This document shows positions 18,512 to 27,326 of a stretch of 64,000 nucleotides of DNA, piece by piece. Origin of the DNA: CAVOAK01 sp963664465 (lineage in GTDB: Bacteria; Pseudomonadota; Alphaproteobacteria; UBA8366; CAVOAK01); the NCBI GenBank assembly GCA_963664465.2, contig CAXXSU010000015.1, positions 124,001 to 188,000 on the forward strand. The letters are read 5' to 3'. The position numbers and the translations under genes are program-made. Each line of letters begins with the position of its first letter. The first letter of the stretch is position 1. Below the pieces are notes generated by a model, which searched no databases, was not told where the DNA came from, and worked only from the letters and a program-made list of their open reading frames with translations.

Positions 18512-18634
18512 ATGCGCGCCTTTGTCCTTATCCTCATTATGCTGTTGGTCGTTGCTGCCTGTGACCGTGTGCGTGTGACCGGCGAAGGCGGGTCGAAGTC
18601 GAAACCCGAATGGGGCGTGCAGATCGGGTTTTAG
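18512..18634 (+). CDS. Small 40-residue lipoprotein
   Basis: An ATG at 18512, 12 bp after the CinA-like stop, opens a 40-codon frame: MRAFVLILIMLLVVAAC followed by DRVRVTGEGGSKSKPEWG and a short end. The hydrophobic start ending in VAAC is a good lipobox (Cys17), and what follows is short and polar. Such mini-lipoproteins are often missed by gene callers. Function unknown; expression with the upstream gene is likely from the spacing. Confidence 0.6.
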   Translation: MRAFVLILIMLLVVAACDRVRVTGEGGSKSKPEWGVQIGF

Positions 18635-18667
18635 CAGCGATCTGCAATCGCCAGTCTGGAGGATCGT

Positions 18668-20710
18668 ATGAGTGTTCGGGTCGGCGTCGATATCGGCGGA
18701 ACCTTCACGGATTTCTGCATCTTCGATGAGGATGCCAATGCATTGCGAACACTGAAGGTGCTGTCGACTCCCGACCAGCCCGGTGAGGAAATCGTCCGCG
18801 GCCTGCAGGAGCTCAAGGCCCGCTATGGCCTCCAACCCTCCGAGATCAGCTACTTCACGCATGGCACGACTGTAGGCGTCAACACAGTCATACAGCGCAA
18901 GGGGATCAATCTCTGCCTGTTCACGACCGAGAACTTCGGGGATGTACTTGAGTTGGCGCGGCTCAAGATGCCGGATCCCTACAACCTGTTCTCGCGCCGG
19001 CCGGTGCCGCTAGTGACCAAGGAGAAGGTATTTCAGATCAGTGAACGTATTCGCGCCGATGGTTCGATCAAAACGCCGGTTGACGAAGCGAGCGTCCGTC
19101 GCGCCATCGAGGGTGTCCGCGCAATAGCTGGCGAGGGTGTCGTGATTGCCTTGCTGCACGCCTATCGCAATTCCGATCACGAGCACCAGGTCCGTGATCT
19201 GCTGGCCAAGCATGCGCCCGATCTATCGGTAACCTGCTCGAGCGACGTTTGGCCTGTGATCCGCGAGTATGAGCGCACGGTGACGGCGGTTGTGGCCGGT
19301 TACGTTCAGCCACGCATCGCACGCTATCTCGCATCGTTGCAGGCGGCGCTCGCGGCGGCCGATGTATCGGCTGAGCCGATGATTACAAAGTCGAATGGCG
19401 GCGTGATGAGCGCCGAGGCGGCCAAGACCGACTGCGTTCATACGCTTCTATCGGGCCCGGCATCCGGCGTCATGGGTGCGAGCCACATCGCCCGGCAAAC
19501 CAAGTCCGATAGTACCATGAGCCTCGATGTCGGCGGCACCAGCGCCGATGTTGCGTTTATTCATGATGGTGAACCCCAATATGGCGTCGAAGAGATGGTT
19601 GGCGAGTTCCCATTGCATGTTCCAACCGTCGCCGTCACCTCGATCGGCAACGGTGGCGGCTCAATCGCCTGGGTAGACGGTCAGGGCGTCCTGAAGGTCG
19701 GTCCGGAAAGCGCCGGGTCCAGTCCGGGGCCGGCCTGCTACGGTTTAGGAGGCGCGCGGCCTACGCTTACCGATGCCTTCGCTGTCTGCGGTTACCTTGG
19801 CGCCGACAAGCTTGGTTACGGCGCAGTCCAGATGCACCCGAATTTGGCGCAGAAGGCCGTTGCCGGCATCGCGGACGCGATTGGCCGCGATGTTCCAGGC
19901 GCCGCCGAAGCCATTATCAACGTCGCGGTCTCGCACATGTATCTGGAAGTGAGCAAGCTCGCCTCGCGCTATGGCTTCGATCTGCGAGACTTTACGCTTC
20001 AGGCATTTGGCGGCGCCGGTCCGATGATCGCTTGTTTTGTGGCCCGCGAGCTTGGCATGCGGCGTATCGTTGTGCCGTTGGCTCCAGGAGTCCTTTGTGC
20101 GTTTGGCGGGCTCGTCTCCGATGTGAAGAACGATTTTATCAAGACGATCTATCGTGATCTCGACGAAGAGTTAGCACCGCTTCTCACTTCGGAATTCGCA
20201 GCTCTCAATGACCGAGCACAAGCCTGGCTCCGCGACAAGCAGCGCTTCGACGGCGAGGCATCCGTCACGTATTCGGCCGATATGCGCTATCGCGGACAAG
20301 CTTTCGAGATCGACACAATTTTGCAGCAAGGATGGATTGTGGAAGGCCAGGTCGAGCGTATTGCGCAGGCCTTTCACGATGAGCACGAACGGGTTTATGG
20401 CCACGCCGATCACGAAGCTGGACTACAGGTGATCAACCTGCGGCTGGTTGTCGCTGGCCATCGGCCCAAGATTGAGTTCGCTGCCGCGCCGCCGAGTGAC
20501 GAAACACCCGAACCCCGTGGCGTTGCCGAGATCCACTGCGACGGCGCTGTGCAGCGGGCCGATGTCTTTGATCGTGCGGATTTTCATCCGGGACAATCTT
20601 TCGCGGGGCCGGCGATCATCCGCCAAGAGGACTGCACGAGCTGTATCCCCGCTGGTTTCTCCGGGCAAGTCACTGCGACTGGCGACATTGTTCTCACGAT
20701 GGAGGGTTGA
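18668..20710 (+). CDS. hyuA: Hydantoinase/oxoprolinase family protein, HyuA-type subunit
   Basis: The 680-residue protein begins VRVGVDIGGTFTDFCIFDED, the phosphate-binding motif of the actin-like ATPase fold, and contains YFTHGTTVGVNTVIQRKG, MSLDVGGTSADVAFI and LQAFGGAGPMIACFVARELG, all typical of the ATP-binding subunit of hydantoinase, 5-oxoprolinase and acetophenone-carboxylase-like enzymes. It acts with the HyuB subunit encoded three bases downstream in ATP-dependent opening of a cyclic amide or a related carboxylation. The true substrate cannot be told. Confidence 0.93.
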   Translation: MSVRVGVDIGGTFTDFCIFDEDANALRTLKVLSTPDQPGEEIVRGLQELKARYGLQPSEISYFTHGTTVGVNTVIQRKGINLCLFTTENFGDVLELARLKMPDPYNLFSRRPVPLVTKEKVFQISERIRADGSIKTPVDEASVRRAIEGVRAIAGEGVVIALLHAYRNSDHEHQVRDLLAKHAPDLSVTCSSDVWPVIREYERTVTAVVAGYVQPRIARYLASLQAALAAADVSAEPMITKSNGGVMSAEAAKTDCVHTLLSGPASGVMGASHIARQTKSDSTMSLDVGGTSADVAFIHDGEPQYGVEEMVGEFPLHVPTVAVTSIGNGGGSIAWVDGQGVLKVGPESAGSSPGPACYGLGGARPTLTDAFAVCGYLGADKLGYGAVQMHPNLAQKAVAGIADAIGRDVPGAAEAIINVAVSHMYLEVSKLASRYGFDLRDFTLQAFGGAGPMIACFVARELGMRRIVVPLAPGVLCAFGGLVSDVKNDFIKTIYRDLDEELAPLLTSEFAALNDRAQAWLRDKQRFDGEASVTYSADMRYRGQAFEIDTILQQGWIVEGQVERIAQAFHDEHERVYGHADHEAGLQVINLRLVVAGHRPKIEFAAAPPSDETPEPRGVAEIHCDGAVQRADVFDRADFHPGQSFAGPAIIRQEDCTSCIPAGFSGQVTATGDIVLTMEG

Positions 20711-20713
20711 GCC

Positions 20714-22735
20714 ATGGCCATCGACCGCGTGACCCTTGAGATCTTAGCGAATCACAGCCGCGCGGCAGCCGAGAGCATGGGCTACACGTTGTTCCGGACG
20801 GCGCACTCGGCCTTTGTCAAGGAAACGCAGGATTTCTCAACTGGCCTGATGACGCCCGCCGGGGAGTGTTTCGCGACGCCCAATGATATCGGTGCCGTGT
20901 GGTTCACGACGCACCACTATGGTGGCGCGATTGATGCAATCGACGACTATGCCGAGGGCGATATCTGCCTCACCAATGACCCCTATAGCGGCTACGTCGC
21001 AACCCATACCCCCGATATCCACCTTTGGAAGCCTGTCTTCCACGAGGGTGAAATCGCCTGCTTCGTCGGAAATCACATCCATCACACCGATGTCGGAGGC
21101 GCCGTGCCGGCGAGCCTGTCGCGCAAGTCAACTGACGTCCATCAGGAAGGAATCCGAATCCGCCCGGCGAAGCTTATCAGTGGCGGTGAAGTCAATCAGC
21201 AGCTCCGCGATATTCTGCTCGCCAACGTACGTGCGCCGGACCAGAACTGGGGCGATCTGAAGGCGCAGATCGCGGCCGTCAATACAGGCGAGCGCAAGGT
21301 CCACGAGATGATAGCCAAATTCGGCTTCCCGACCTTCCGGGCTGGCATCGAGGAAATTCTCGACTACGCCGAGGCGCAGGCGCGCGAGGTCGTGCGCAGT
21401 CTGCCGGACGGCGAGTATTTCTTTGCCGATTATATTGATGAAGACTCGGTCGATGGAAATCCCTGCCGGCTCGCACTGAATCTGATCATCGATGGCGACT
21501 CGGTGGTCTTCGATCTTTCCGGTTGCGACCCGCAGCCTGACTCCGCGTTGAATATGCCGACCGGCAATAACCCGCGCCATGCGCTTCTCATGGCCGGTCT
21601 GGTTTGGGTGCTTTATTCGCTCGATCCGACGATTCTCATGAACGCGGGTACGGCGCGTCTGTGCCGGGCCGATGTACCGGAGGGCAGCGTTCTCAATCCG
21701 CTCTATCCGGCGGCGGTCGGCATGCGCACGCTGTCGGTTGTCCGATTGATCGGCGTCGTCATTGGCGCCTTCGCGCAGGCAGCGCCGGATCGGCTACCGG
21801 CATCACCCTCGAGCGGCGGCCCGGTCATGAATATCAATACATTTGACACCGTCAGCGGCCGGCGCGTCGTCGCCTCGATCGATCCGATGGCTGGTGGTGC
21901 CGGTGGTAATCCGGTCGAGGATGGCACCGATGGCTCGGGCGCGCATCTCGGCGCGCTCCGCAACACGCCGGTCGAGGTCAACGAGACCGAAGTGCCGTTT
22001 CATATCGTGCGCTATGGCATGGTGCGCGATTCTGGCGGCGCCGGGCGATACCGCGGTGGCCTTGGGGCCGAGCTCGAGTTCGAAGCGTGGTCGCCCAACA
22101 CCACGGTTACGGCGCGAAATCTGGACCGCACGCGGTTCTGCGCCTGGGGCGTGCAGCATGGGCATACCGGCGCTCCCGGCCGTTTCTTGCTCAACCCGGG
22201 CACCAATCATGAGTTCAACTACGGTAATACGGATGTCGTAACCGTCGGCCCTGGCGATGTCGTGCGGATTGTGTCCGACGGCGGCGGCGGTTGGGGAAGT
22301 CCGCTCGACCGGCCGGCCGATGACGTGCTTATGGATGTGCGCCGCGGCTTTGTCTCCGTTGAGGGTGCCGCGCGCGACTATGGCGTGGTCATCGAAGCAG
22401 ACGCAGTCGACCTGGAGGCGACGGCGGCAAAGAGAATTGCGCTCGTTGCCGAACAACCGACCGGATTTTATGACTACGGGGCCGAACGCGAGGCCTTCGA
22501 AGCGGTCTGGACCCGGGCCAACTACGACGTTCTGACTGAGATATTTTCGGCTTTGCCGATTCATTGGCGTTTCTTCGTCAAGCGGCGCATTTTCGCGCTG
22601 GTCGACGACATGGCCGAAGCCGATCGCAAGGGTGACGGTACGGAAGTGCATGCTGCCTTCGCCCGCGTCGTCGATGACCACCCGCAGCTTGCCGACGCCA
22701 TAGCGAAGCCACCCGACTCTGCGGTAGCAGAGTAG
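20714..22735 (+). CDS. hyuB: Hydantoinase B/oxoprolinase family protein, HyuB-type subunit
   Basis: The 673-residue partner of HyuA starts AIDRVTLEILANHSRAAAES and has the family segments LTNDPYSGYVATHTPDIHLW, FVGNHIHHTDVGGAVPASLS (metal-binding histidines) and a GPGDVVRIVSDGGGGWGSPL block in the C-terminal third. It is immediately downstream of hyuA and is followed by a VOC-fold gene with a 13-bp gap, so the three form an operon for use of some cyclic amide or carbonyl compound. The C-terminal 130 residues after the Gly-rich block look like a separate small domain. Confidence 0.93.
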   Translation: MAIDRVTLEILANHSRAAAESMGYTLFRTAHSAFVKETQDFSTGLMTPAGECFATPNDIGAVWFTTHHYGGAIDAIDDYAEGDICLTNDPYSGYVATHTPDIHLWKPVFHEGEIACFVGNHIHHTDVGGAVPASLSRKSTDVHQEGIRIRPAKLISGGEVNQQLRDILLANVRAPDQNWGDLKAQIAAVNTGERKVHEMIAKFGFPTFRAGIEEILDYAEAQAREVVRSLPDGEYFFADYIDEDSVDGNPCRLALNLIIDGDSVVFDLSGCDPQPDSALNMPTGNNPRHALLMAGLVWVLYSLDPTILMNAGTARLCRADVPEGSVLNPLYPAAVGMRTLSVVRLIGVVIGAFAQAAPDRLPASPSSGGPVMNINTFDTVSGRRVVASIDPMAGGAGGNPVEDGTDGSGAHLGALRNTPVEVNETEVPFHIVRYGMVRDSGGAGRYRGGLGAELEFEAWSPNTTVTARNLDRTRFCAWGVQHGHTGAPGRFLLNPGTNHEFNYGNTDVVTVGPGDVVRIVSDGGGGWGSPLDRPADDVLMDVRRGFVSVEGAARDYGVVIEADAVDLEATAAKRIALVAEQPTGFYDYGAEREAFEAVWTRANYDVLTEIFSALPIHWRFFVKRRIFALVDDMAEADRKGDGTEVHAAFARVVDDHPQLADAIAKPPDSAVAE

Positions 22736-22748
22736 GGCCCGCCAGCTC

Positions 22749-23135
22749 ATGGAACGCGTGACCGGCATCGGCGGCATCTTTTTCAAGGCGCGGGACGCGG
22801 ATGGGCTCAAAGACTGGTACCGCGAGCATCTCGGCATTGAGCCGGACGCCAACGGCGGTGCCATCTTTGAGTGGCTTGAGCCCGACGCGCCGGAGCGCAG
22901 GGGTCAGACCGTCTGGGCGCCATTTCGCGGAGACACGCAATACTTTGCGCCGAGCGAGGCATCCTTCATGATCAACTACCGAGTGAGGGATCTCGACCTA
23001 ATGCTCAAGCAACTGCGGCGTGCGGGCGTCACGGTCGATGACCGGATTGATGAGCAGCCTAACGGCCGCTTTGCCTGGGCGATGGACCCGGAGGGCAACC
23101 GCATCGAGCTCTGGGAGCCGAAGGACACGTCCTAA
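22749..23135 (+). CDS. VOC (glyoxalase/bleomycin-resistance fold) family protein
   Basis: This 128-residue single VOC module has two beta-alpha-beta-beta-beta units: ITGIGGIFFKARDADGLKDW to FAPSEASFMINYRVRDLDLM, then VDDRIDEQPNGRFAWAMDPE ending in NRIELWEPKD, where the last Glu is the usual metal ligand. Such proteins can be lyases, isomerases or dioxygenases. Its place in the hyuAB operon suggests action on the same substrate or product. Confidence 0.88.
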   Translation: MERVTGIGGIFFKARDADGLKDWYREHLGIEPDANGGAIFEWLEPDAPERRGQTVWAPFRGDTQYFAPSEASFMINYRVRDLDLMLKQLRRAGVTVDDRIDEQPNGRFAWAMDPEGNRIELWEPKDTS

Positions 23136-23148
23136 GCAGCCTGCGCGT

Positions 23149-24456
23149 CTATTTCGCGGCCTTTTTCTTGACGTTGAACGTCCCCTGGCAGAATTCGCCG
23201 CGATACTTCCATGTGCCCGACAGGATCGTGTCGTGAACGGTGCCGACTAGATCTGCCACCAGGTCATCATCCCAACCGGTCGCAGTCATTCGCCCGTCTT
23301 CATCGATGGTGCCGGTCAGGGGGATACTCCCTTCGTCGTCGTTTACGGTGCCTCTGACCTTTGTGCCGACGATATTAACGACTAGGTCCAGGTTCGAATG
23401 ACAGTCGGACCCGCCTTGCGTCATCTTTCCCTCACCGGTCCATTTGCCATCGAAGCCGCGGGCGCTGTTAGTTGCGGCGGGCAGGGCGGCGAGCTTGGGT
23501 TTCCGCAGCGCCTTGAGGCGGCTTTGCGCGATCGGCATCAGCGGGCTCTCGGGGTAGGCCGCGATGAAGCCCTCGATGTCGGCGACGTTGGTGCTGTCCT
23601 CGATGGCATTCCAGGCAACCACGTCCGCGCTGGCGGCGGTACCCGTGGTGGAGGCGCTCCCCGCTGGCGCGGCCTTGAAGTAGAAGTCGCCGGTCAGCGA
23701 TGACGATTCCCACGGTGTCTGGCGGTTCCCGGTCTCCGCGACAACCATCCGGCGCACCCGCTTGAACATCTGCTCGACCAGCATCCCCGGCCTCAGCATC
23801 GACTTGGCCAGCGCCCGGCTGTAGGGGCTGTGCTCGCCGTCGCCGTCGAGCGCCACATCGCCCGGTGCCGTCGCGTAGGAGATCAGCGTACCGCGCGGCG
23901 CGTCCATGCGCGCCAGTCCCCGCGTCGCCAAGCGGAAGCTCCGCGTGTAGGGGTTGTTGCGGCAGGCATCGAGGATCACGAAGTTCAGGGCATTGCGCGT
24001 GTACTCCATCTGCGCCAGCACCGTGTCGGTGGCCACCGCCTCGATGTCCACATCGCTCTCGCGGTCGATTGCCGCATCGGTCGGGATCAGATAGTTGCGG
24101 CCATTCACCGCCACGCCATGGCCGGCGTAGTAGAACAGGCCGACCGCCTCGGAGCCGGCCAGCTCGAGCCGGTCGCCGAACAGTTGGATCGCCCGCTTCA
24201 TATCCTTCTGGTTGACGTTGAGATGTTCCAGCACCTGGAAGTCGAGTTGGCGCAGGGTCTGGGCGATCAGGCGGGCGTCGTTGACCGGGTTGGCGAGCGG
24301 CGCGTTCTCATAATCGCTGTTGCCGATCACCAGGGCGATGCGCTGCGCCGCCGCGGCTTGGGCCGCCGAGCCGACAACCACCGCAATCCAGCCCAGCGCA
24401 CAAAGCGCAGCGAATACCGCGACGCTCCGTGTGGCAGAGCCTCTCGATGCTAACAT
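23149..24456 (-). CDS. Caspase-like (peptidase C14) protein with signal peptide
   Basis: From an ATG at 24456 the product is about 435 residues. It begins with a signal-like segment (ATRSVAVFAALCALGWIAVV) and then a caspase p20-type domain: RIALVIGNSDYENAPLANPV, the catalytic His in GLFYYAGHGVAVNGRNYL and the catalytic Cys in FVILDACRNNPYTRSF. A linker with a short helical pair follows, and the last 110 residues form a beta-rich module (FDGKWTGEGKMTQGGSDC to ILSGTWKYRGEFCQGTFNV) with two possible disulfide cysteines. Longer in-frame readings would be antisense to tRNA-Leu. Likely a periplasmic orthocaspase cutting after Arg/Lys; targets unknown. Confidence 0.85.
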   Translation of the reverse strand: MLASRGSATRSVAVFAALCALGWIAVVVGSAAQAAAAQRIALVIGNSDYENAPLANPVNDARLIAQTLRQLDFQVLEHLNVNQKDMKRAIQLFGDRLELAGSEAVGLFYYAGHGVAVNGRNYLIPTDAAIDRESDVDIEAVATDTVLAQMEYTRNALNFVILDACRNNPYTRSFRLATRGLARMDAPRGTLISYATAPGDVALDGDGEHSPYSRALAKSMLRPGMLVEQMFKRVRRMVVAETGNRQTPWESSSLTGDFYFKAAPAGSASTTGTAASADVVAWNAIEDSTNVADIEGFIAAYPESPLMPIAQSRLKALRKPKLAALPAATNSARGFDGKWTGEGKMTQGGSDCHSNLDLVVNIVGTKVRGTVNDDEGSIPLTGTIDEDGRMTATGWDDDLVADLVGTVHDTILSGTWKYRGEFCQGTFNVKKKAAK

Positions 24457-24566
24457 CAGCCGGTTCTCCGCGTAGCCGTGCCCCCCGGTGGCCCCAGTAG
24501 CCCCCGGTGGCCCCAGCAGCTCCGGTAGCCCCGGTAGCCCCGGTGGCCCCGGTGGCCAAGCGTCAT
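24456..24566 (-). repeat. GGNNCC-type short tandem repeat before the caspase gene
   Basis: Between 24481 and 24555 the top strand is a run of near-copies of CCGGTGGCC and CCGGTAGCC. On the reverse strand it can be read in two frames as collagen-like Gly-X-Y (GPPGLPGLP and GATGATGAAGATGG). A third frame gives a 36-codon ORF from an ATG at 24566, behind an AGAGGTGG ribosome-binding-like site, whose TGA overlaps the caspase ATG (TGATG). Whether this short ORF is translated, or couples translation of the protease, is open. Confidence 0.6.
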
Positions 24567-24682
24567 TGTGACCACCTCTTACGTGATTCGCAATATGGCG
24601 GGCTTTTTCCGGGAACGTAGTCGGCGCGCGCTTGCCACTTGCCCGGCGCGCGGCTACGGTTTGCTGGGTGAGAGATCGCCAC

Positions 24683-24769
24683 GCCCGCTTGGCGGAATCG
24701 GTAGACGCAAGGGACTTAAAATCCCTTTCCCAAATGGGAGTCCGGGTTCGAGTCCCGGGGCGGGCACCA
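24683..24769 (+). tRNA. tRNA-Leu (UAA)
   Basis: The 87-base gene starts GCCCGCTTGGCGGAATCGG and ends with an encoded CCA. The acceptor stem pairs GCCCGCT with GGCGGGC (one wobble), the anticodon stem AGGGA/TCCCT encloses CTTAAAA with anticodon TAA, and the T-arm reads GGGTTCGAGTCCC. A long variable arm (TTTCCCAAATGGGAG region) is present, as expected for a class II leucine tRNA. Confidence 0.97.
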
Positions 24770-25034
24770 CTTATTATCAAAGGGTTACGATCAACTAACT
24801 ATCGATAGACGGCAAAAAACGAGAAGCGAACGAGTTGAACGAGTTGGACGAAGTTGGATGGAGAGTTGGACGGGTTGACGATGTGGGCGTCGAGCATAAT
24901 AAATACCGGCGTGATCGCAGGCGTTGAGCGGTGGATACCTGGAGCATTCTGGAAATTTGGCGTGTTGCTGGGTTTTAAGCGCGTCGCGCCGCAATACGCC
25001 TTGCCACAGTGAAACCAACACGGGAGGCTAGGCC
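24770..25034. other. Intergenic segment downstream of tRNA-Leu
   Basis: No gene is seen. Between 24830 and 24885 lies an imperfect short repeat of ACGAGTTG/ACGAAGTTGG units. The segment separates core genes from the accessory region that starts at 25035. I see no copy of the tRNA 3' end elsewhere in the window. Confidence 0.5.
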
Positions 25035-25529
25035 ATGACACGCGATGAGGAACGCGCCATCGAATGGGACTGCCAGAAGCTTTGGCGCCGGTACTACTAT
25101 CATGTGGACCATCGGGAATTCGAGCAGGCGGCGGCGCTGTTCACCGAAGATATCGACTGGACCAACTCGATGGGCATCGTTCTTTCGGGCCGCGACGAAC
25201 TTCTCAAGGGTCTGTATGGCGCCCTCGGCGACGGCACGATTCGCCATGTGCTGACGAATATGGTCATCAACGTTGTCGACGAAGACCACGCGACCGCCCG
25301 GGCCTATAACAGCATCTGCTACACAAAGGGCGTCAAATACGAGGAGCATGACGGTCCGATCCCCTTCGAGGGACCACACCGGCTCGGCGACAACTACACC
25401 GAGTTCCTGCGGACCGACGAAGGCTGGCGGATTTCCAAGCGGCGCTCGAACATCATCTTCCGCCGCAACCCGGAAGAGCGTGTAGGATTGGAGATCTGGG
25501 GTGATGAAGCCGGGAAGATGGAAAAATAG
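25035..25529 (+). CDS. NTF2/SnoaL-like protein (ring-hydroxylase beta-subunit type), copy 1
   Basis: The 164-residue protein starts TRDEERAIEWDCQKLWRRYY and has the NTF2-like cone fold pattern: a long first helix, FEQAAALFTEDIDWTNSMG, then GRDELLKGLYGALGDGTIRH and a closing TDEGWRISKRRSNIIFRRN strand pair. The family contains beta subunits of Rieske dioxygenases, SnoaL cyclases and scytalone dehydratases. GGGAGG lies eight bases before the ATG. It is one of five relatives in this window and the nearest to the Rieske gene at 27327. I infer a beta-subunit-like or accessory role. Confidence 0.8.
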   Translation: MTRDEERAIEWDCQKLWRRYYYHVDHREFEQAAALFTEDIDWTNSMGIVLSGRDELLKGLYGALGDGTIRHVLTNMVINVVDEDHATARAYNSICYTKGVKYEEHDGPIPFEGPHRLGDNYTEFLRTDEGWRISKRRSNIIFRRNPEERVGLEIWGDEAGKMEK

Positions 25530-25614
25530 GCGTCATACGGGAAATGCGGCTTGACCAAAGACACCGTCATAAAGCTGATCGCGAACGCGATTGCCACGCC
25601 ATGAGCGCGTCCCC

Positions 25615-26139
25615 ATGAATGACATCGAATTAGACCAGATCGATCAGATCTGGGCGCAGATCATTGAGGTCGTCGGCCAGTCGCTGCCGGGCATTGCCGC
25701 CGGGCTTGCCGTCATCCTCGTGTTTCTGCTGCTGACGCGGGTTACGCGGCGGGTTTTTCGTAAAATGGCCGAACGCGTTGAGGCGGATCGCAAGCCACTG
25801 GTCCAGCTCGCCAACCAGACCGTCCGCTACGCCCTGATCATTGTCGGCCTGATCACCGGTCTCGGCACCATGGGCATCGATGTCTCGGCGCTGATCGCCG
25901 GTCTTGGGTTGACCGGTTTCGCACTCGGATTTGCCTTCCGCGATGCACTCTCCAACGTGTTGGCCGGCACGCTCATCATCCTCTGCCGGCCATTCAAGCC
26001 GGGTGATACGATCACCGTCGCCGGCAATTCCGGCACCGTCTCCAGCATCAACTTCCGCTACTCGATCCACGAGGCCGACGGCAAGACGATCCTCGTTCCA
26101 AACAGCACCATGTTCAGCAATACGGTGACCGTGCAGTAG
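25615..26139 (+). CDS. Short MscS-family mechanosensitive channel
   Basis: The 174-residue protein has two N-terminal membrane helices (GIAAGLAVILVFLLLTRVTR and YALIIVGLITGLGTMGI), the pore helix with the Gly/Ala pattern LIAGLGLTGFALGFAFRDAL, and the start of the beta domain (PFKPGDTITVAGNSGTVSSI, ending LVPNSTMFSNTVTVQ). Normal MscS-like channels continue for about 100 residues with an alpha-beta domain; here the frame ends just after PNS-FSN. It may be a natural short form or a truncated gene. Confidence 0.8.
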   Translation: MNDIELDQIDQIWAQIIEVVGQSLPGIAAGLAVILVFLLLTRVTRRVFRKMAERVEADRKPLVQLANQTVRYALIIVGLITGLGTMGIDVSALIAGLGLTGFALGFAFRDALSNVLAGTLIILCRPFKPGDTITVAGNSGTVSSINFRYSIHEADGKTILVPNSTMFSNTVTVQ

Positions 26140-26168
26140 GCGTCGCGGAGGTGTCGCGGAGGTGTCGC

Positions 26169-27200
26169 TCAGCCGATCAGCAGGGCCGCGCGACCCGTAA
26201 TGAGGCCCTTCTCGAGCCGTTCGTGTAGCGCCTCAGCCTCCTCAAGCGGCCGGGTTTCGGTCACGATGGGCCTGATTTCGCCACGGGCGACGAGTTCCAG
26301 GGAGTCGATGACGTCCTGTCTTGTCGCATAACGGCTGCCCAGAAACTCGAGCTCCTTGGTGAGCATCGCCATCGACGACGCGCGGAAGTCCTGTCCCGTG
26401 CCGCCAAGAGTGACCAGCCGGCCGCCGCGGCCGAGCGCAGACGCGGCGGCTTCGAGCGTTGCCGTCGACGATACAAAATCGATCGCGACATCGATTCCCT
26501 TGCCGTCGGTTAGCTCCAGCAAAGCTTCGGCAACGTCACAGCGAGATGCGTCAACGACGTCGGCGGCGCCGGCATCACGGCATGCCTGCAGCTTGTCGGC
26601 CGCCGTGTCGACGGCAATCACCTGCGCATGCGCCCAGCAAGCCACCATCACCATGTGGAGCCCGAGGCCGCCGCCGGCGCCAACCACTGCGACGGTATCG
26701 TTGGGTGTGATCCGTGCCCGCCGCAGCAGCTTGACCGGCGTGGCGATCGCGTCCGTGACGACGCCGATCTCCGCCGGATTGGCCGTATGGTCCAGACCCT
26801 CGGGGAGTTTGATGAAGTTACGCGCCGGCAGCTTGATATATTCGGCGTAACCGCCGTCGACATGGCGGCCGACGTAGCCGCCCCAGTTTTCGCAAAGGTT
26901 TTCCCGACCGCTCCGGCACCATTTGCAATGTCCGCAGGTCAGGTAGAAATAAACGGTTACGGGGTCGCCAGCAGAAAGGCCGGTCACGCCTGCGCCCGTC
27001 GCGACGATCTCGCCCGCGACCTCGTGGCCGATAACGCGCGGGTATTCGACGGGCACCCGTCCGGCCCTTACGTGATGAATCGTCAACCCGGCGCCGCAGG
27101 CCAGGACGCGCGCCACCGCCTCGCCGGGGCCAGGCGTCGGATCCGGAAGTGTTTCCGAAACGAACGGCGTTCCTGGCTCTCGCAGGACCTGGGCTTTCAT
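26169..27200 (-). CDS. Zinc-dependent alcohol dehydrogenase (MDR family)
   Basis: The 343-residue protein has the MDR order: RVLACGAGLTIHHVRAGRVP, the GHEVAGEIVATGAG catalytic-zinc His/Glu motif, four structural-zinc cysteines in CGHCKWCRSGRENLC, and the Rossmann motif VAVVGAGGGLGLHMVMVACW. The first catalytic-zinc cysteine is present in LACGAG. It likely oxidises an alcohol or reduces an aldehyde with NAD(P). It lies between an MscS gene and a Rieske oxygenase and could serve the same catabolic route. Confidence 0.88.
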   Translation of the reverse strand: MKAQVLREPGTPFVSETLPDPTPGPGEAVARVLACGAGLTIHHVRAGRVPVEYPRVIGHEVAGEIVATGAGVTGLSAGDPVTVYFYLTCGHCKWCRSGRENLCENWGGYVGRHVDGGYAEYIKLPARNFIKLPEGLDHTANPAEIGVVTDAIATPVKLLRRARITPNDTVAVVGAGGGLGLHMVMVACWAHAQVIAVDTAADKLQACRDAGAADVVDASRCDVAEALLELTDGKGIDVAIDFVSSTATLEAAASALGRGGRLVTLGGTGQDFRASSMAMLTKELEFLGSRYATRQDVIDSLELVARGEIRPIVTETRPLEEAEALHERLEKGLITGRAALLIG

Positions 27201-27238
27201 CCGCGAGACCGATACAGCTTTTGAAATCGGGTCCTGGG

Positions 27239-27287
27239 CGCCAGGCGCCCTACAATCGTCCTAGTCGCCAGGCGCGCTACAGTCGTC
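27239..27287. repeat. Two imperfect 22-bp direct repeats
   Basis: CGCCAGGCGCCCTACAATCG at 27239 and CGCCAGGCGCGCTACAGTCG at 27266 differ at two positions, with a period of 27 bp, in the gap between the alcohol dehydrogenase start and the Rieske gene end. Confidence 0.7.
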
Positions 27288-27326
27288 ATCTGCAACATGA
27301 GCTGGGCGCGGTGCGATCGAACTAAC

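Noticed and set aside
21803..22864. 353-codon minus-strand frame opposite hyuB
   Set aside because: Shadow of a conserved gene; composition typical of antisense reading.
24481..24555. CRISPR array
   Set aside because: Repeat unit is about 9 bp with no spacers; no other array-like repeats and no cas genes in the window.
24481..24780. Caspase protein with a collagen-like N-terminus starting at 24780
   Set aside because: That reading is antisense to tRNA-Leu over its first 35 codons; the ATG at 24456 starts a normal signal peptide.
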